Shown here in pieces: positions 25,401 through 34,700 of a stretch of DNA of 64,000 nucleotides. The stretch's first letter is position 1. Every line of letters begins with the position of its first letter. The stretch is from Chryseobacterium geocarposphaerae (lineage in GTDB: Bacteria > Bacteroidota > Bacteroidia > Flavobacteriales > Weeksellaceae), in the NCBI RefSeq assembly GCF_002797535.1, contig NZ_PGFD01000001.1:1798001-1862000 (forward strand). Reading direction: 5' to 3'. The notes under the pieces are model-generated. The model was given only the letters and a program-made list of their open reading frames with translations. It had not been told where the DNA came from and ran no database searches. The translations under genes and the position numbers were made by a program.

Positions 25401-27242
25401 ATGAGTTTAATATCGAAAAACGATTTGATTAAAGCTTCCGGCTTAAATAAAATGGGGTTCCTTAAGAATCCTATTGCAGCTGCTGTAATGAGCATTGCAA
25501 AAATAAATGAAGTCAACAAATTATACGATAAACTAAAAGACAAGGAAGATAAAGACTTTTTCGACTCATTTGTGAGAGAAAGAAACTTAAGTTATATTGC
25601 TTTTGAAGAAGATTTGGCAAAAATTCCTAAAACAGGACCGTTTATACTGGTTTCCAACCATCCGCTTGGTGCCATTGACGGAATTTTAATGTGTAAAATC
25701 TTATCAGAAATCCGTCCCGATTTTAAGGTTATGGGGAATTTCCTTTTGGAAAAGATCAAACCGATGGAGCCGTATGTGATTTCAGTAAATCCTTTTGAGA
25801 ACAGAAAAGATGCTTACAGCAGCTCTTCCGGAATGCGTGAATCATTGAAGCATTTACAAAACGGAGGCTGTATAGGTATTTTCCCGGCAGGAGAAGTTTC
25901 CAACAAAAACAATCCATACGGAGAAATCTTAGATAAAGAATGGGAAAAACCGGCATTAAAGCTTATCAGAATGGCAAAAGTACCGGTAGTTCCTATGTAT
26001 TTTCATGCAAAAAACAGCCGTTTGTTTTATCAGGTAGCAAAACTTCATCCGAATTTGCAAACCCTGATGCTTCCTGCGGAAATGATGAATGACAGGGAAA
26101 AGCCTATCAGAATCAGGATAGGAAGACCTATCGCCGTGAAAGCAATGGATGATATGGAAACCATTGAAGAATTGGGTGAATTTCTGAAACGTAAGGTTTA
26201 TATGATGAAATCTTACTATGAAAAAAGGAAATCTTTGGCTCAAAGTATTAATCTTCAAAATCTGTATGTAAAATTCCCTTTACTTAAAGAAGAAAATATT
26301 GTTCAAAACATCATCGACGAAACTCCAAAAGAGGATATTCTTAAAGACATCAATAAACTGAAAGGCACTGATAAAATGTTTTTCAGTAATGGAAATTACG
26401 AGGTATATTTCACTTCTTACGAGGAGATCCCTTCTATCATGAGAGAAATCGGACGTCAGAGAGAACTCACTTTCCGTGCAGTAGGCGAAGGAAGCAATCT
26501 TCCTTTCGACTTGGATGAATATGATAAGCACTATCATCACCTTTTCCTTTGGGACAATGCAGAGGAAAAATTAGTAGGAGCTTACCGAATGGCTTTAGGA
26601 AAGGAAGTGATGAAAAAATTCGGTATCAAAGGATTCTATACCAGTTCTCTATTTGAATTTGAGCAGGACATTCATCCTTTCTTTAAAAAGGTTATTGAAA
26701 TGGGACGTGCTTACATCTGTCAGGAATACCAGCAAAAGCCACTTCCGCTTTTCCTTTTATGGAGAGGAATCGTGCACGTTTGTCTGAGAAATCCGGATCA
26801 TAAGTTCTTAATGGGAGGAGTAAGTATTTCCAATAAGTTTTCCGAGTTTTCAAAATCCCTGATGATTGAGTTTATGCGTTCCAATTATTATGATTCTGCC
26901 GTGGCTCAATACATTACTCCAAGAAATGAATATAAAGTAAAACTTAGAGACAGAGATAAAAATCTGTTCTTTGATGAAATGGAATCTGATTTAAATAAAT
27001 TAGATAAGATTATTGATGACCTGGAACCGGAACTAAGGCTTCCTGTCTTGATAAAAAAATACATCAAACAAAACGCAAAAGTAATTGCCTTCAATGTTGA
27101 TCCTAACTTCAATGACGCAATTGACGGGTTGATGTATATAAGAATAAGTGATCTTCCCGAAAACACGATAAAGCCTGTATTGGAGGAAATGAGCGAGCAG
27201 ATAAGAAAAGAACAGGAAAATAATTCATCTGAGAATCAATAG
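25401..27242 (+). CDS. olsF: Bifunctional acyltransferase, OlsF-like (PlsC domain + GNAT/OlsB-like domain)
   Basis: 613 residues. N-terminal half (about 55-275) is a PlsC-type O-acyltransferase with the VSNHPLGAIDG box and the IGIFPAGEVS motif. C-terminal half (about 330-540) is an acyl-ACP-dependent N-acyltransferase of the OlsB/hemolysin type (REIGRQRELTFRAVGEG, GAYRMALG, MGRAYICQEYQ, LFLLWRGI). This fusion is the OlsF design shown in Serratia and Flavobacterium johnsoniae to make ornithine lipids; in Bacteroidetes glycine lipids are another possible product. Works at the inner membrane. Probably cotranscribed with the aspartate kinase. Confidence 0.83.
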   Translation: MSLISKNDLIKASGLNKMGFLKNPIAAAVMSIAKINEVNKLYDKLKDKEDKDFFDSFVRERNLSYIAFEEDLAKIPKTGPFILVSNHPLGAIDGILMCKILSEIRPDFKVMGNFLLEKIKPMEPYVISVNPFENRKDAYSSSSGMRESLKHLQNGGCIGIFPAGEVSNKNNPYGEILDKEWEKPALKLIRMAKVPVVPMYFHAKNSRLFYQVAKLHPNLQTLMLPAEMMNDREKPIRIRIGRPIAVKAMDDMETIEELGEFLKRKVYMMKSYYEKRKSLAQSINLQNLYVKFPLLKEENIVQNIIDETPKEDILKDINKLKGTDKMFFSNGNYEVYFTSYEEIPSIMREIGRQRELTFRAVGEGSNLPFDLDEYDKHYHHLFLWDNAEEKLVGAYRMALGKEVMKKFGIKGFYTSSLFEFEQDIHPFFKKVIEMGRAYICQEYQQKPLPLFLLWRGIVHVCLRNPDHKFLMGGVSISNKFSEFSKSLMIEFMRSNYYDSAVAQYITPRNEYKVKLRDRDKNLFFDEMESDLNKLDKIIDDLEPELRLPVLIKKYIKQNAKVIAFNVDPNFNDAIDGLMYIRISDLPENTIKPVLEEMSEQIRKEQENNSSENQ

Positions 27243-27278
27243 GTTTTTAAGTTTTGTTAAAAAAAGTCCGGTTAATAC

Positions 27279-27309
27279 TTGCTTTGTATACCAAAACTTA
27301 CTACTTTTG
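27279..27309 (+). promoter_or_regulatory. Promoter of tRNA-Phe copy 1
   Basis: TTG 27279-27281, 20 nt spacer, TACTTTTG 27302-27309. The same elements and spacing precede copy 2 at 40913-40943. Confidence 0.6.
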
Positions 27310-27351
27310 CATCACTTTAAAACAACGAAGTAAGTCAAACAAAAATATAAT

Positions 27352-27424
27352 GGTTTCTTAGCTCAGTTGGTAGAGCAATGGATTGAAAATCCATGTGTCC
27401 CTGGTTCGATTCCTGGAGAAACCA
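27352..27424 (+). tRNA. tRNA-Phe (anticodon GAA), copy 1
   Basis: 73 nt cloverleaf: acceptor GGTTTCT/AGAAACC with discriminator A, D-arm GCTCAGTTGGTAGAGC, anticodon stem ATGGA/TCCAT around loop TTGAAAA (GAA), T-arm CTGGTTCGATTCCTGG. CCA is not encoded. Identical base for base to 40972-41044. Own promoter upstream, hairpin terminator downstream. Confidence 0.97.
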
Positions 27425-27432
27425 CTTTAAAC

Positions 27433-27459
27433 CCTCTAATTTATTTAGAGGTTTTTTTT
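27433..27459 (+). terminator. Terminator of tRNA-Phe copy 1
   Basis: CCTCTAA / TTAGAGG stem followed by an eight-T run, 9 bp after the tRNA. Confidence 0.75.
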
Positions 27460-27492
27460 ATATCAATACAGTAAAGGTTTATAAATTTCTAT

Positions 27493-27534
27493 AAAAAGTT
27501 AATCACAGTCATGTCGGACTGTGATTAACTTTTT
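27493..27534. terminator. Strong bidirectional terminator at the left end of the effector island
   Basis: Eighteen-base perfect inverted repeat (27493-27510 with 27517-27534), loop ATGTCG, A-run and T-run at the ends. It closes the minus-strand island transcript. Confidence 0.85.
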
Positions 27535-27549
27535 ATGAAATAATGATTA

Positions 27550-28716
27550 TTACTCGGAAGAATGCTCAATAATTCCCTGTATCCTCATTAAACTATCTTT
27601 TAAATCGGGAAGGTCATAATAATTATTCTTTTGAAATACTGAAATAATATTTCTATCTTTTACTATGCTATTGTAAAGAACGCTCTCAGCATTCCATACA
27701 GCATTTCCTGAATTTACTCCCGCAAAATTCAGATAAAAAGGATCAACTGTATTTCCAATGTAAGCAAGTATCTTATATTTTTCATCTGGCGTAAAGCTAT
27801 TGTTGTCTTTCAGAGCATATCCAAAATTCTCTAAGGCAGTCAAAAGCCTATTTTCATCTGACTTTGTATGCTCTTTTATATATTTTAATAATTCGGTTCT
27901 TATTTCTAACTTTCCATTACAATTTTTTGTAAAAATAACATCACCAATATCGGAAGAGGTCTGATAATTGTTCAGATAATCATTCATTATAAGATCATTG
28001 AACTTCGGCTCTTCAGTGTATCCAAATTGCTTTACCAAAGTTTTAACAAAAGTCGGATCTTGAGTAATCAACCATGTTACATATGTTTTATTATCATTGA
28101 ATAGATACATATTTCTAGCAACAATTGTCTTAATATTTTGCTTTCTTATATTTTTTAAATCAGCTATATCTTTCCAATAATATATTTTTACATCTTTTAT
28201 ATGATTGTTATTCTCAGCATCTTTTTCAAACCGGAATAATTCAGGATTTTTAGTATAATCCATTATTTCTGGAATACTGTATAAATCTGAAATGAAACGT
28301 CCATTCTTAAAAACATAAGTACTATATGGATTAACATCTATACTATTCGAATTTTTAAAAAGCTTAAAACCTTTAGAACATTTATCTTCAAAATTGATAT
28401 GTAAATATCTAGATTCAGATTTGGGATCAATTATCCTTTTAAAGACTGTATTAATCCTAATAATGAATTCCTCTGTACTTGGCTTTTTATATCCATTATC
28501 CTTTAATTCTTTTGATATAATAGATTCAGTAGCTTCTAAATCTTTTAATGTAAACTTATAGGTTGGATAATCCGTTTCATTTTTCTCTCCACTTGCTCCA
28601 GCTATCAATTGTGATTTAAGGATAACCATAAAAGAACTTTCAGAATTTTCCGGGCTTTGTGACTGAAATTTATTTAATAGCAATACAGCCAAAAAAATTG
28701 CAATTCTTTTTATCAT
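27550..28716 (-). CDS. Exported 'ARNMYLFN' family protein, copy A (candidate effector immunity protein)
   Basis: 388 residues. Sec signal peptide (residues 1-20, LLLNKFQSQS); otherwise soluble, so probably periplasmic. Residues 1 to about 212 are nearly identical to copy B (29297-30490) in protein and DNA, including IDVNPYSTY and IMDYTKNPELFRFEKDAENNN; the C-terminal part diverges. Shared core with copies B and C: ARNMYLFNDNKTYVTWL, LVKQFGYTEEP, KNCNGKLEIRTE and an NNYYDLPDLK end. No catalytic motif is evident. Immunity against the peptidoglycan-hydrolase effector upstream is inferred from position, export and duplication. The family is not known to me. Confidence 0.72.
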   Translation of the reverse strand: MIKRIAIFLAVLLLNKFQSQSPENSESSFMVILKSQLIAGASGEKNETDYPTYKFTLKDLEATESIISKELKDNGYKKPSTEEFIIRINTVFKRIIDPKSESRYLHINFEDKCSKGFKLFKNSNSIDVNPYSTYVFKNGRFISDLYSIPEIMDYTKNPELFRFEKDAENNNHIKDVKIYYWKDIADLKNIRKQNIKTIVARNMYLFNDNKTYVTWLITQDPTFVKTLVKQFGYTEEPKFNDLIMNDYLNNYQTSSDIGDVIFTKNCNGKLEIRTELLKYIKEHTKSDENRLLTALENFGYALKDNNSFTPDEKYKILAYIGNTVDPFYLNFAGVNSGNAVWNAESVLYNSIVKDRNIISVFQKNNYYDLPDLKDSLMRIQGIIEHSSE

Positions 28717-28775
28717 TTTGTGTTTTTTAAAATAAAAGCATAATATATGATAACTGTGCTTTCGGTATTTATTTT

Positions 28776-29229
28776 TTAGGATTTTGCTTTCTCCATTCTG
28801 TATAATCTAGAGGTTAGATCAGTGATAAAGTTCTGATTTTTAACTACGAATACCCCGTTATTTTCGGCATCATTTGGAAAGAAATCCAGCTGCTTGTCAC
28901 ACTGATCAATAAAATTGATATAAAGAAATTTACTGTTTGAGTTTCTATCAATAATCCGGTTAAAAATCTGTTTTATTTTATTACTAAACTCTTCATTATT
29001 GATAGCTTTATAACTGTTATCTAGAAGTAATTGATTCAGTATTGGAATTGTTACTTCCAAATCTTTATCGGAATACTGGTATGAATTATCAAAAGAAGGT
29101 TTTCCATATTCTAATTGTTTCTGTAGTATAGTATTAACATTGAGTTAACTTGTTCTGCCAATCCCTTTGACCATATATTAATCCATTAGTTGTTAATAGT
29201 ATTAATAATAACTTATATTTGTTTTTCAT
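28776..29229 (-). pseudogene. Truncated, frameshifted 'ARNMYLFN' family paralogue
   Basis: ATG at 29229 opens a signal peptide (MKNKYKLLLILLTTNGLIYG) and then stops after QRDWQNKLTQC. A frameshift near 29142-29147 restores a frame reading KDLEVTIPILNQ to the stop at 28776. The joined product is about 145 residues and matches only the N-terminal third of copies A and B (KQIFNRIIDRNSNSKFLYINFIDQC versus their KRIIDPKSESRYLHINFEDKC region). The conserved ARNMYLFN core is absent. Read as a decayed family member; the lone 94-residue ORF at 28776-29060 has no signal peptide. Confidence 0.7.
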
Positions 29230-29296
29230 CAGTAAAATTTGTGTTTAGAGGGTGGAAAAGTACATCCAGAGATATGCTTTTATTATTTTATCAAAA

Positions 29297-30490
29297 CTAA
29301 TCCGGTGCTCCTACACTATCAAACTCCTCAGCATAGTTTATTACTTCTTTTAAGTTTGGTAGATTATAGTAATTATTCTTTTGCATCTCTTCTTTCATTT
29401 GCGACCATTTAACTCTACTTCTTGAATCATCCTCAAAATAAGCTCCTAAGATATTCCATCTAGGATCCCAACCCTCTTGATTTCTATGATTCTTTTTGAA
29501 CAACAAATCATACGTATTAGCCAAATAAGCCACCATTTTTATTTTTTCTTTTTCTGAATAATTATTGTATTCATCTGTTTCTAATAATTTCGAACAAAAA
29601 TCCATCAATCCGAATAAATCTTTAGGGTTTGAACTCTTTTGATAAATTTCCGTTAGACTCTGTAATATTCGATCATGTATTTCCAATTCCTTATTACAGT
29701 TTTTGGCAAAAATAAGTTCACCTATTTTATATTTATCCTTAGATTGAACATATTCATTAATGATCATTTCATTGAATTTAGGTTCATCATCATATCCGAA
29801 ATTTTTAACTAACAGTTTTATAAAGTTCTTATCATGGGAAAGCAACCAGATTATATATGTTTTATTGTTATTGAATAAATACATATTTCTGGCAACAATT
29901 CTCTGAATATTTTGCTTTCTTATATTTTTTAAATCAGCTATATCTTTCCAATAATATATTTTTACATCTTTTATATGATTATTATTCTCAGCATCTTTTT
30001 CAAACCGGAATAATTCAGGATTTTTAGTATAATCCATTATTTCTGGGATACTATATAAATCTGAAATGAAACGTCCATTCTTAAAAATATAAGTACTATA
30101 TGGATTTACATCGATACTGTTTGAATTTTTATACAATTTCAAGTCTTTCGAACATTTATCTTCAAAATTGACTTGTAAATACTTTGACTCTGATTTAGGA
30201 GCAATTATTCTTTTGAAGATCATATTAATTTTATTAATGAATTCTTCTGTACTTGGTTTTTTATACCCATTATCATCTAATTCTTTTGCTATAATAGATT
30301 CAGTCGCTTCCAAATCTTTTAATGTAAACTTATAGGTTGGGTAATCCGTTTCATTTTTCTCTCCACTTACTCCAGCTATCAATTGTGATTTAAGGATAAC
30401 CATAAAAGAATTTTCAGAATTTTCCGGACTTTGTGACTGAAATTTATTTAATAGCAATACAGCCAAAAAAATTGTAATTTTTTTTATCAT
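29297..30490 (-). CDS. Exported 'ARNMYLFN' family protein, copy B (candidate immunity protein)
   Basis: 397 residues. Signal peptide as in copy A (LLLNKFQSQS). The N-terminal 212 or so residues are almost the same as copy A, while the C-terminal 180 diverge in sequence but keep spacing and the motifs ARNMYLFNNNKTYIIWLLS, LVKNFGYDDEP, AKNCNKELEIHDR and NNYYNLPNLKE. Preceded on the minus strand by a hairpin terminator at 30510-30538, so it may have its own promoter in the 52 bp upstream or depend on read-through. Noticeably A+T-rich. Confidence 0.72.
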   Translation of the reverse strand: MIKKITIFLAVLLLNKFQSQSPENSENSFMVILKSQLIAGVSGEKNETDYPTYKFTLKDLEATESIIAKELDDNGYKKPSTEEFINKINMIFKRIIAPKSESKYLQVNFEDKCSKDLKLYKNSNSIDVNPYSTYIFKNGRFISDLYSIPEIMDYTKNPELFRFEKDAENNNHIKDVKIYYWKDIADLKNIRKQNIQRIVARNMYLFNNNKTYIIWLLSHDKNFIKLLVKNFGYDDEPKFNEMIINEYVQSKDKYKIGELIFAKNCNKELEIHDRILQSLTEIYQKSSNPKDLFGLMDFCSKLLETDEYNNYSEKEKIKMVAYLANTYDLLFKKNHRNQEGWDPRWNILGAYFEDDSRSRVKWSQMKEEMQKNNYYNLPNLKEVINYAEEFDSVGAPD

Positions 30491-30509
30491 TTTTGTGTTT
30501 TAAAAAATA

Positions 30510-30538
30510 AAAAGCACAGTAAATAGAGCTGTGCTTTT
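30510..30538 (-). terminator. Terminator after 'ARNMYLFN' copy C
   Basis: AAAAGCACAG / CTGTGCTTTT stem with 9 nt loop and T-run on the minus strand. A degraded relative (AAAAGCA...TGTGCTTT) lies at 28734-28762 after the pseudogene, suggesting the terminator was copied with the gene unit. Confidence 0.7.
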
Positions 30539-30542
30539 CATA

Positions 30543-31763
30543 TTATTTTTTACTATGTTCTTTTCGCCATTCATTAGGATTTAAAGGGCGATTCACATTT
30601 CCCCATTCCCCATTATATTCTCCATCAGCAATATAAGCATCATAATCCGCATTATCCCACCATTCTTTAAATTTTGGAAGGTTGAAATAATTGTTTCTTT
30701 TTAAAATTTCGAAATCTTTCTCATTGATAAAATAACGAAATCTTCCCATCATTATTGAAGCATCATTATATGAAGGATCGTACTTATATTGTTCTACGAA
30801 GTAAACTAGATTAGCCATTATTTTCAATTTTTCTTCCAAGGCTAAATTATTTTGTGGACTTCTTATATCTGTCCCCAAATACTCTACATAACCTTTTATA
30901 TTATCTAAAATGAATCTATTATCTGATGAATCATTCGGAACATATAATTTTTGAAGAACTTTAAAAGTATTGGCATGAAGCTTTAAACTTCCGTCACATT
31001 GTTTAATCCAAAACAGTTTTCCATAATCCTGTGGATCGTTCTTATTAAACTTCGTTCTTTCAATAACCCATTTTAATAAATCAGGATCTTGTGTATATCC
31101 GAAAGTTTTAACTAAACTTTCCATAAAATTTTGATCATTTAAAATAAGCCATTTGAATTGTGGCTTACTATCATTAAAAAGGTACATATTACGTGCAATA
31201 ATATATCGTGGAACTTTAATTTTATAAGAATTATCACCATTAATATTTATTAATTCCCTTAATAAAAGCATTGGAAAAATAAATTGTTTATTAGTATTGA
31301 TGAAAATATTCTGAGTAGTTGAATAAAGTTCATACTTATTTTGTTCAAGTGTCACAGGATTGCCATCAAGGCGATTACCAAATACTGCTATGTATCCATG
31401 TTTTTGATCAATACTCACACATTTATTAGAACTATGACTGATTGAAAAAATAGTTTCAATCTTGTTGTTAAAGGACTCAGCTTTGGGTTCAATATAACTG
31501 TTACTGATCAAATCATTATAGATTATAGAAGAAGCTAATTTTAGATCCTCTATAGTTAAATTATAGGGATCATCATACTCCACTTCATCAGACTCAATTT
31601 TCTCTTGTAGTTTAATATGTTTTTTAATGTTTTTAACATCAATTTTATTTGCTTTCTCTGATATGTTATATTGTTTCTCTTTAGAGTTCATATTATTCTC
31701 TTGACTTTTGTTATTACAACCAATAAATAATAAAATGAATATAGAAATATTTAAAATTTTCAT
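30543..31763 (-). CDS. 'ARNMYLFN' family lipoprotein, copy C (candidate cognate immunity protein)
   Basis: 406 residues. Lipoprotein signal MKILNISIFILLFIGCNN (Cys16), then a Lys-rich linker and a divergent version of the family fold. LTIEDLKLASSIIYNDLISNSYIEP aligns with the N-terminal block of copies A and B, followed by IARNMYLFNDSKPQFKWLI, LVKTFGYTQDP, IKQCDGSLKLHA and NNYFNLPKFKEWW. Begins 11 bp after the effector stop, the usual effector-immunity arrangement. Lipid anchoring would place it in the periplasm, where the predicted effector acts. No biochemical function can be read. Confidence 0.75.
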   Translation of the reverse strand: MKILNISIFILLFIGCNNKSQENNMNSKEKQYNISEKANKIDVKNIKKHIKLQEKIESDEVEYDDPYNLTIEDLKLASSIIYNDLISNSYIEPKAESFNNKIETIFSISHSSNKCVSIDQKHGYIAVFGNRLDGNPVTLEQNKYELYSTTQNIFINTNKQFIFPMLLLRELININGDNSYKIKVPRYIIARNMYLFNDSKPQFKWLILNDQNFMESLVKTFGYTQDPDLLKWVIERTKFNKNDPQDYGKLFWIKQCDGSLKLHANTFKVLQKLYVPNDSSDNRFILDNIKGYVEYLGTDIRSPQNNLALEEKLKIMANLVYFVEQYKYDPSYNDASIMMGRFRYFINEKDFEILKRNNYFNLPKFKEWWDNADYDAYIADGEYNGEWGNVNRPLNPNEWRKEHSKK

Positions 31764-31774
31764 AAATAAATATT

Positions 31775-34700
31775 TTAGTTTGTTGAACCTGTATTATTTC
31801 CTGTACCAATTCCAAATTTAGCATTAATAATATCTCCATCGTCGTAATTACTATTATTTCCATCATCATAATAATCCGCTGCTGTTAGTTTATCTTTTTC
31901 AGTGGGTGTATAATCGACTGGAATATAGAATCCCCATAATTTTTTCTTTTTAGAATTACTGGTGTATTCATCATAAGAGCTAAATTTAACTGTCTGATCT
32001 TGGTTACCTCCAAGAAGTATATATGCTCCTTTTTTAGTCATTCCATATAAAAAACCAGTATGCCCCTTCCATTTAGTATTATGTCTGTAGACCACAAGAC
32101 ATCCAAAAATTGGCTCAGAAATCTGTTTGTAGTTTTTCCCTGCAATACTATCAATAGGTGCTAGAGATGAAGCTGATTTAGCATGTTTATATGGTTGATT
32201 TGTTTCAGGATTGGTTGTTTGGCCTATACACCAGTTCATATAAGCTGCACACCATGGTCCATTATCCGGATCTGTAGGTTCATATGTATTCCCACAATAT
32301 CTAAGGTAAGATTTTGCTTTTGAATACATTGGCTCTTTTGATTCCTCACATCCTTTCATTTCTTTTGCAATTTTCAATGCAATAGTCATCCATGGCGCAC
32401 GATCAGCAAGTTCTGGTAATACAATAGCTTCTCCATTACAAACATTTTTATCATATTTAAACCAAGACTTTAATGTTGCAAATGCTTTTTTTCTATTTGC
32501 CCATCCATGAGGATCTTTGGTTAATGTATGTGATTTGGGATATCCATTCAACATTTTTGCTTGTAACCAAAAATATTTTTCTTCTTCATCCTCAATTAGT
32601 AAGCCTAGTTCAATTAAATTTTTGCCTAATCCTTTGCTAAAGTATTTTTGCTTTTCAATCCTTAAAAAATCGTATTTTGCATCATCTCCACTCCACGGTG
32701 TATTCCAGGTCCCTGCTTTTTTAGTTTGAAATATCCACCCTCCTACATCAACTGTATAATGTAAATTTGAAGATATCAAATCTGCCTTAGTTTCACCAAC
32801 AAATTTATCTTTGTCTCCAAAACGATCCTTTCCATATGTTTCGTATGGTCCCGGGTCATTATAGAATCCATTACTCATTTTAGCACCTGTTATTTGTAAT
32901 ATACCACGTCCTTTATATATACTTTGACTGGATAAATTATCACTTAATTCTTCTTTACTTTGTTTAAAAAAGCCTGTTTCTTCAGCAAGATTTGCTAAAA
33001 AAGAAATCTTTTGCATACAACGATTAATTGAATAGTGAGCAAACATAGCGTTTACCTCAGCCGTTAAACTTTTAATTGTCTTATCTGTAATATCACAGCT
33101 TTCCTTTATTCCTTTCCAAATTTCAGTACCTCCCGTCATTGTTTTAATAAGGTCTTCCATTTCTTTTTCGGTAAAACCACGATTACAATAACACGTTTTT
33201 TGTTTTCTTACCTCCGCCATTTCCACAACCACAGGCATCACATCATTCTCAATAGCTTCTGGAGTTTCTTTCTGAGATACTTTTAAACAGCCACTTTCGT
33301 AAAAGATAAATTGTTTCCGTAGTTCCAGCATCTCGTCATTCGTAAAGGGAGTTCCATCTTTTTTATAAGCCTTAATTCCCAGCTTTTCCATATCTTCCGT
33401 TCTAACAAGATTCGCAGGAAGCGTACTATTAATCGTAAACTGACTTTTTTCTATTTTCCAGACTTTCTTTTTCGGATCAGCGGGATCCTGAACCTGGCGA
33501 GAAACCTGTGCTATATAATAATCAAAGTTTTTCGGTGGATTTTTCCATTCTTCTTTAGGTGTGAAAGAAACTTCAAGTAAACCATCTTTTCCGGTTTTTT
33601 CTTCGTTATAACTTTGTTTACTTTCGTGAGTATAGGTAATGTGATCATTTTCATTCATCCCTTCTTTAGGAATTTCTTTGAGCACATCAATTTTAAGGGT
33701 TTCTTCCGTCATGTTAACAGTATGTACCCAAAGCTTATGAGTCTTTCCATAGAAAGTCTGCATGCGCTGGATATCTTTACCATCTTCCGTAGAAAACATT
33801 ATGGAAACAATTTTCTGTTCGGAAGTGATCACCAGTTCTTCATTAGAATCCAAAACTTCCAGATAAGCTGTGGTTCCGTCTACCACTACCGGACGTGTTC
33901 CCTGAATAGAAATAGCAGATGGCAGGATAACTTCTGTGGATGATCCGGGCTGAAGCTCCACTGTGAATATCAAACGATAAGACGGATTAGAATTCTCGGT
34001 CGTTTTAGGAATAGCTGCTTCCATTTTTTTCTTATAATCATCATTGGTAGTGATCATAAAAGACGCCTTTCCTTCATTATTAAGAGTCACATTTTTCTCC
34101 TCCAACATGTATTTATCTTTCTCTTTGTAAAAATCGTCACCTTCTCCTTTCACCCAAATTTTCACTTTTAATGCCTGATTCTGGAGTCCATCAATTTCCA
34201 GGAAGCCATATGTTTCTTCCGCAAATCCTGTTTCAGTACGTTTCACACCAGTTCCGTATGCCCAAAGTGCTCTTTTTACAGACGGTTCTGATACTTTTAT
34301 TTTAGCTTCAATCTTTTTATTGTCGGTATAATCCCCAGTCAAATAAGCTGAAATAGTATACTCGCCGAGTTCATTAAAAGTAAGGGTACCATCTCCGTTA
34401 TCGGTAACATTCTGCGGAACTTCTACTTTTATAGCCTCATTTCCGGAAAGAGTGGCAATTCTTGCAGTGGCAGTATATTTTACTTTTGTTCCTTTAGGAA
34501 TGTTTCCAGCCGGAAGAGTAAATTTATCTACAACATTTTTAATGACTTCAAAATTAAAACAGTCGGATCCTGAAAAAGCAGGCTGTTTTCCATTTCCTAA
34601 TGGATTAGCATAGGCTTCCAGTGTATATTTACCAAAATATTGGCTATTATCAAGGTGAGCGTCATTATAAAGCAGTTCTGAAACTTTCTTATTGATAGCT

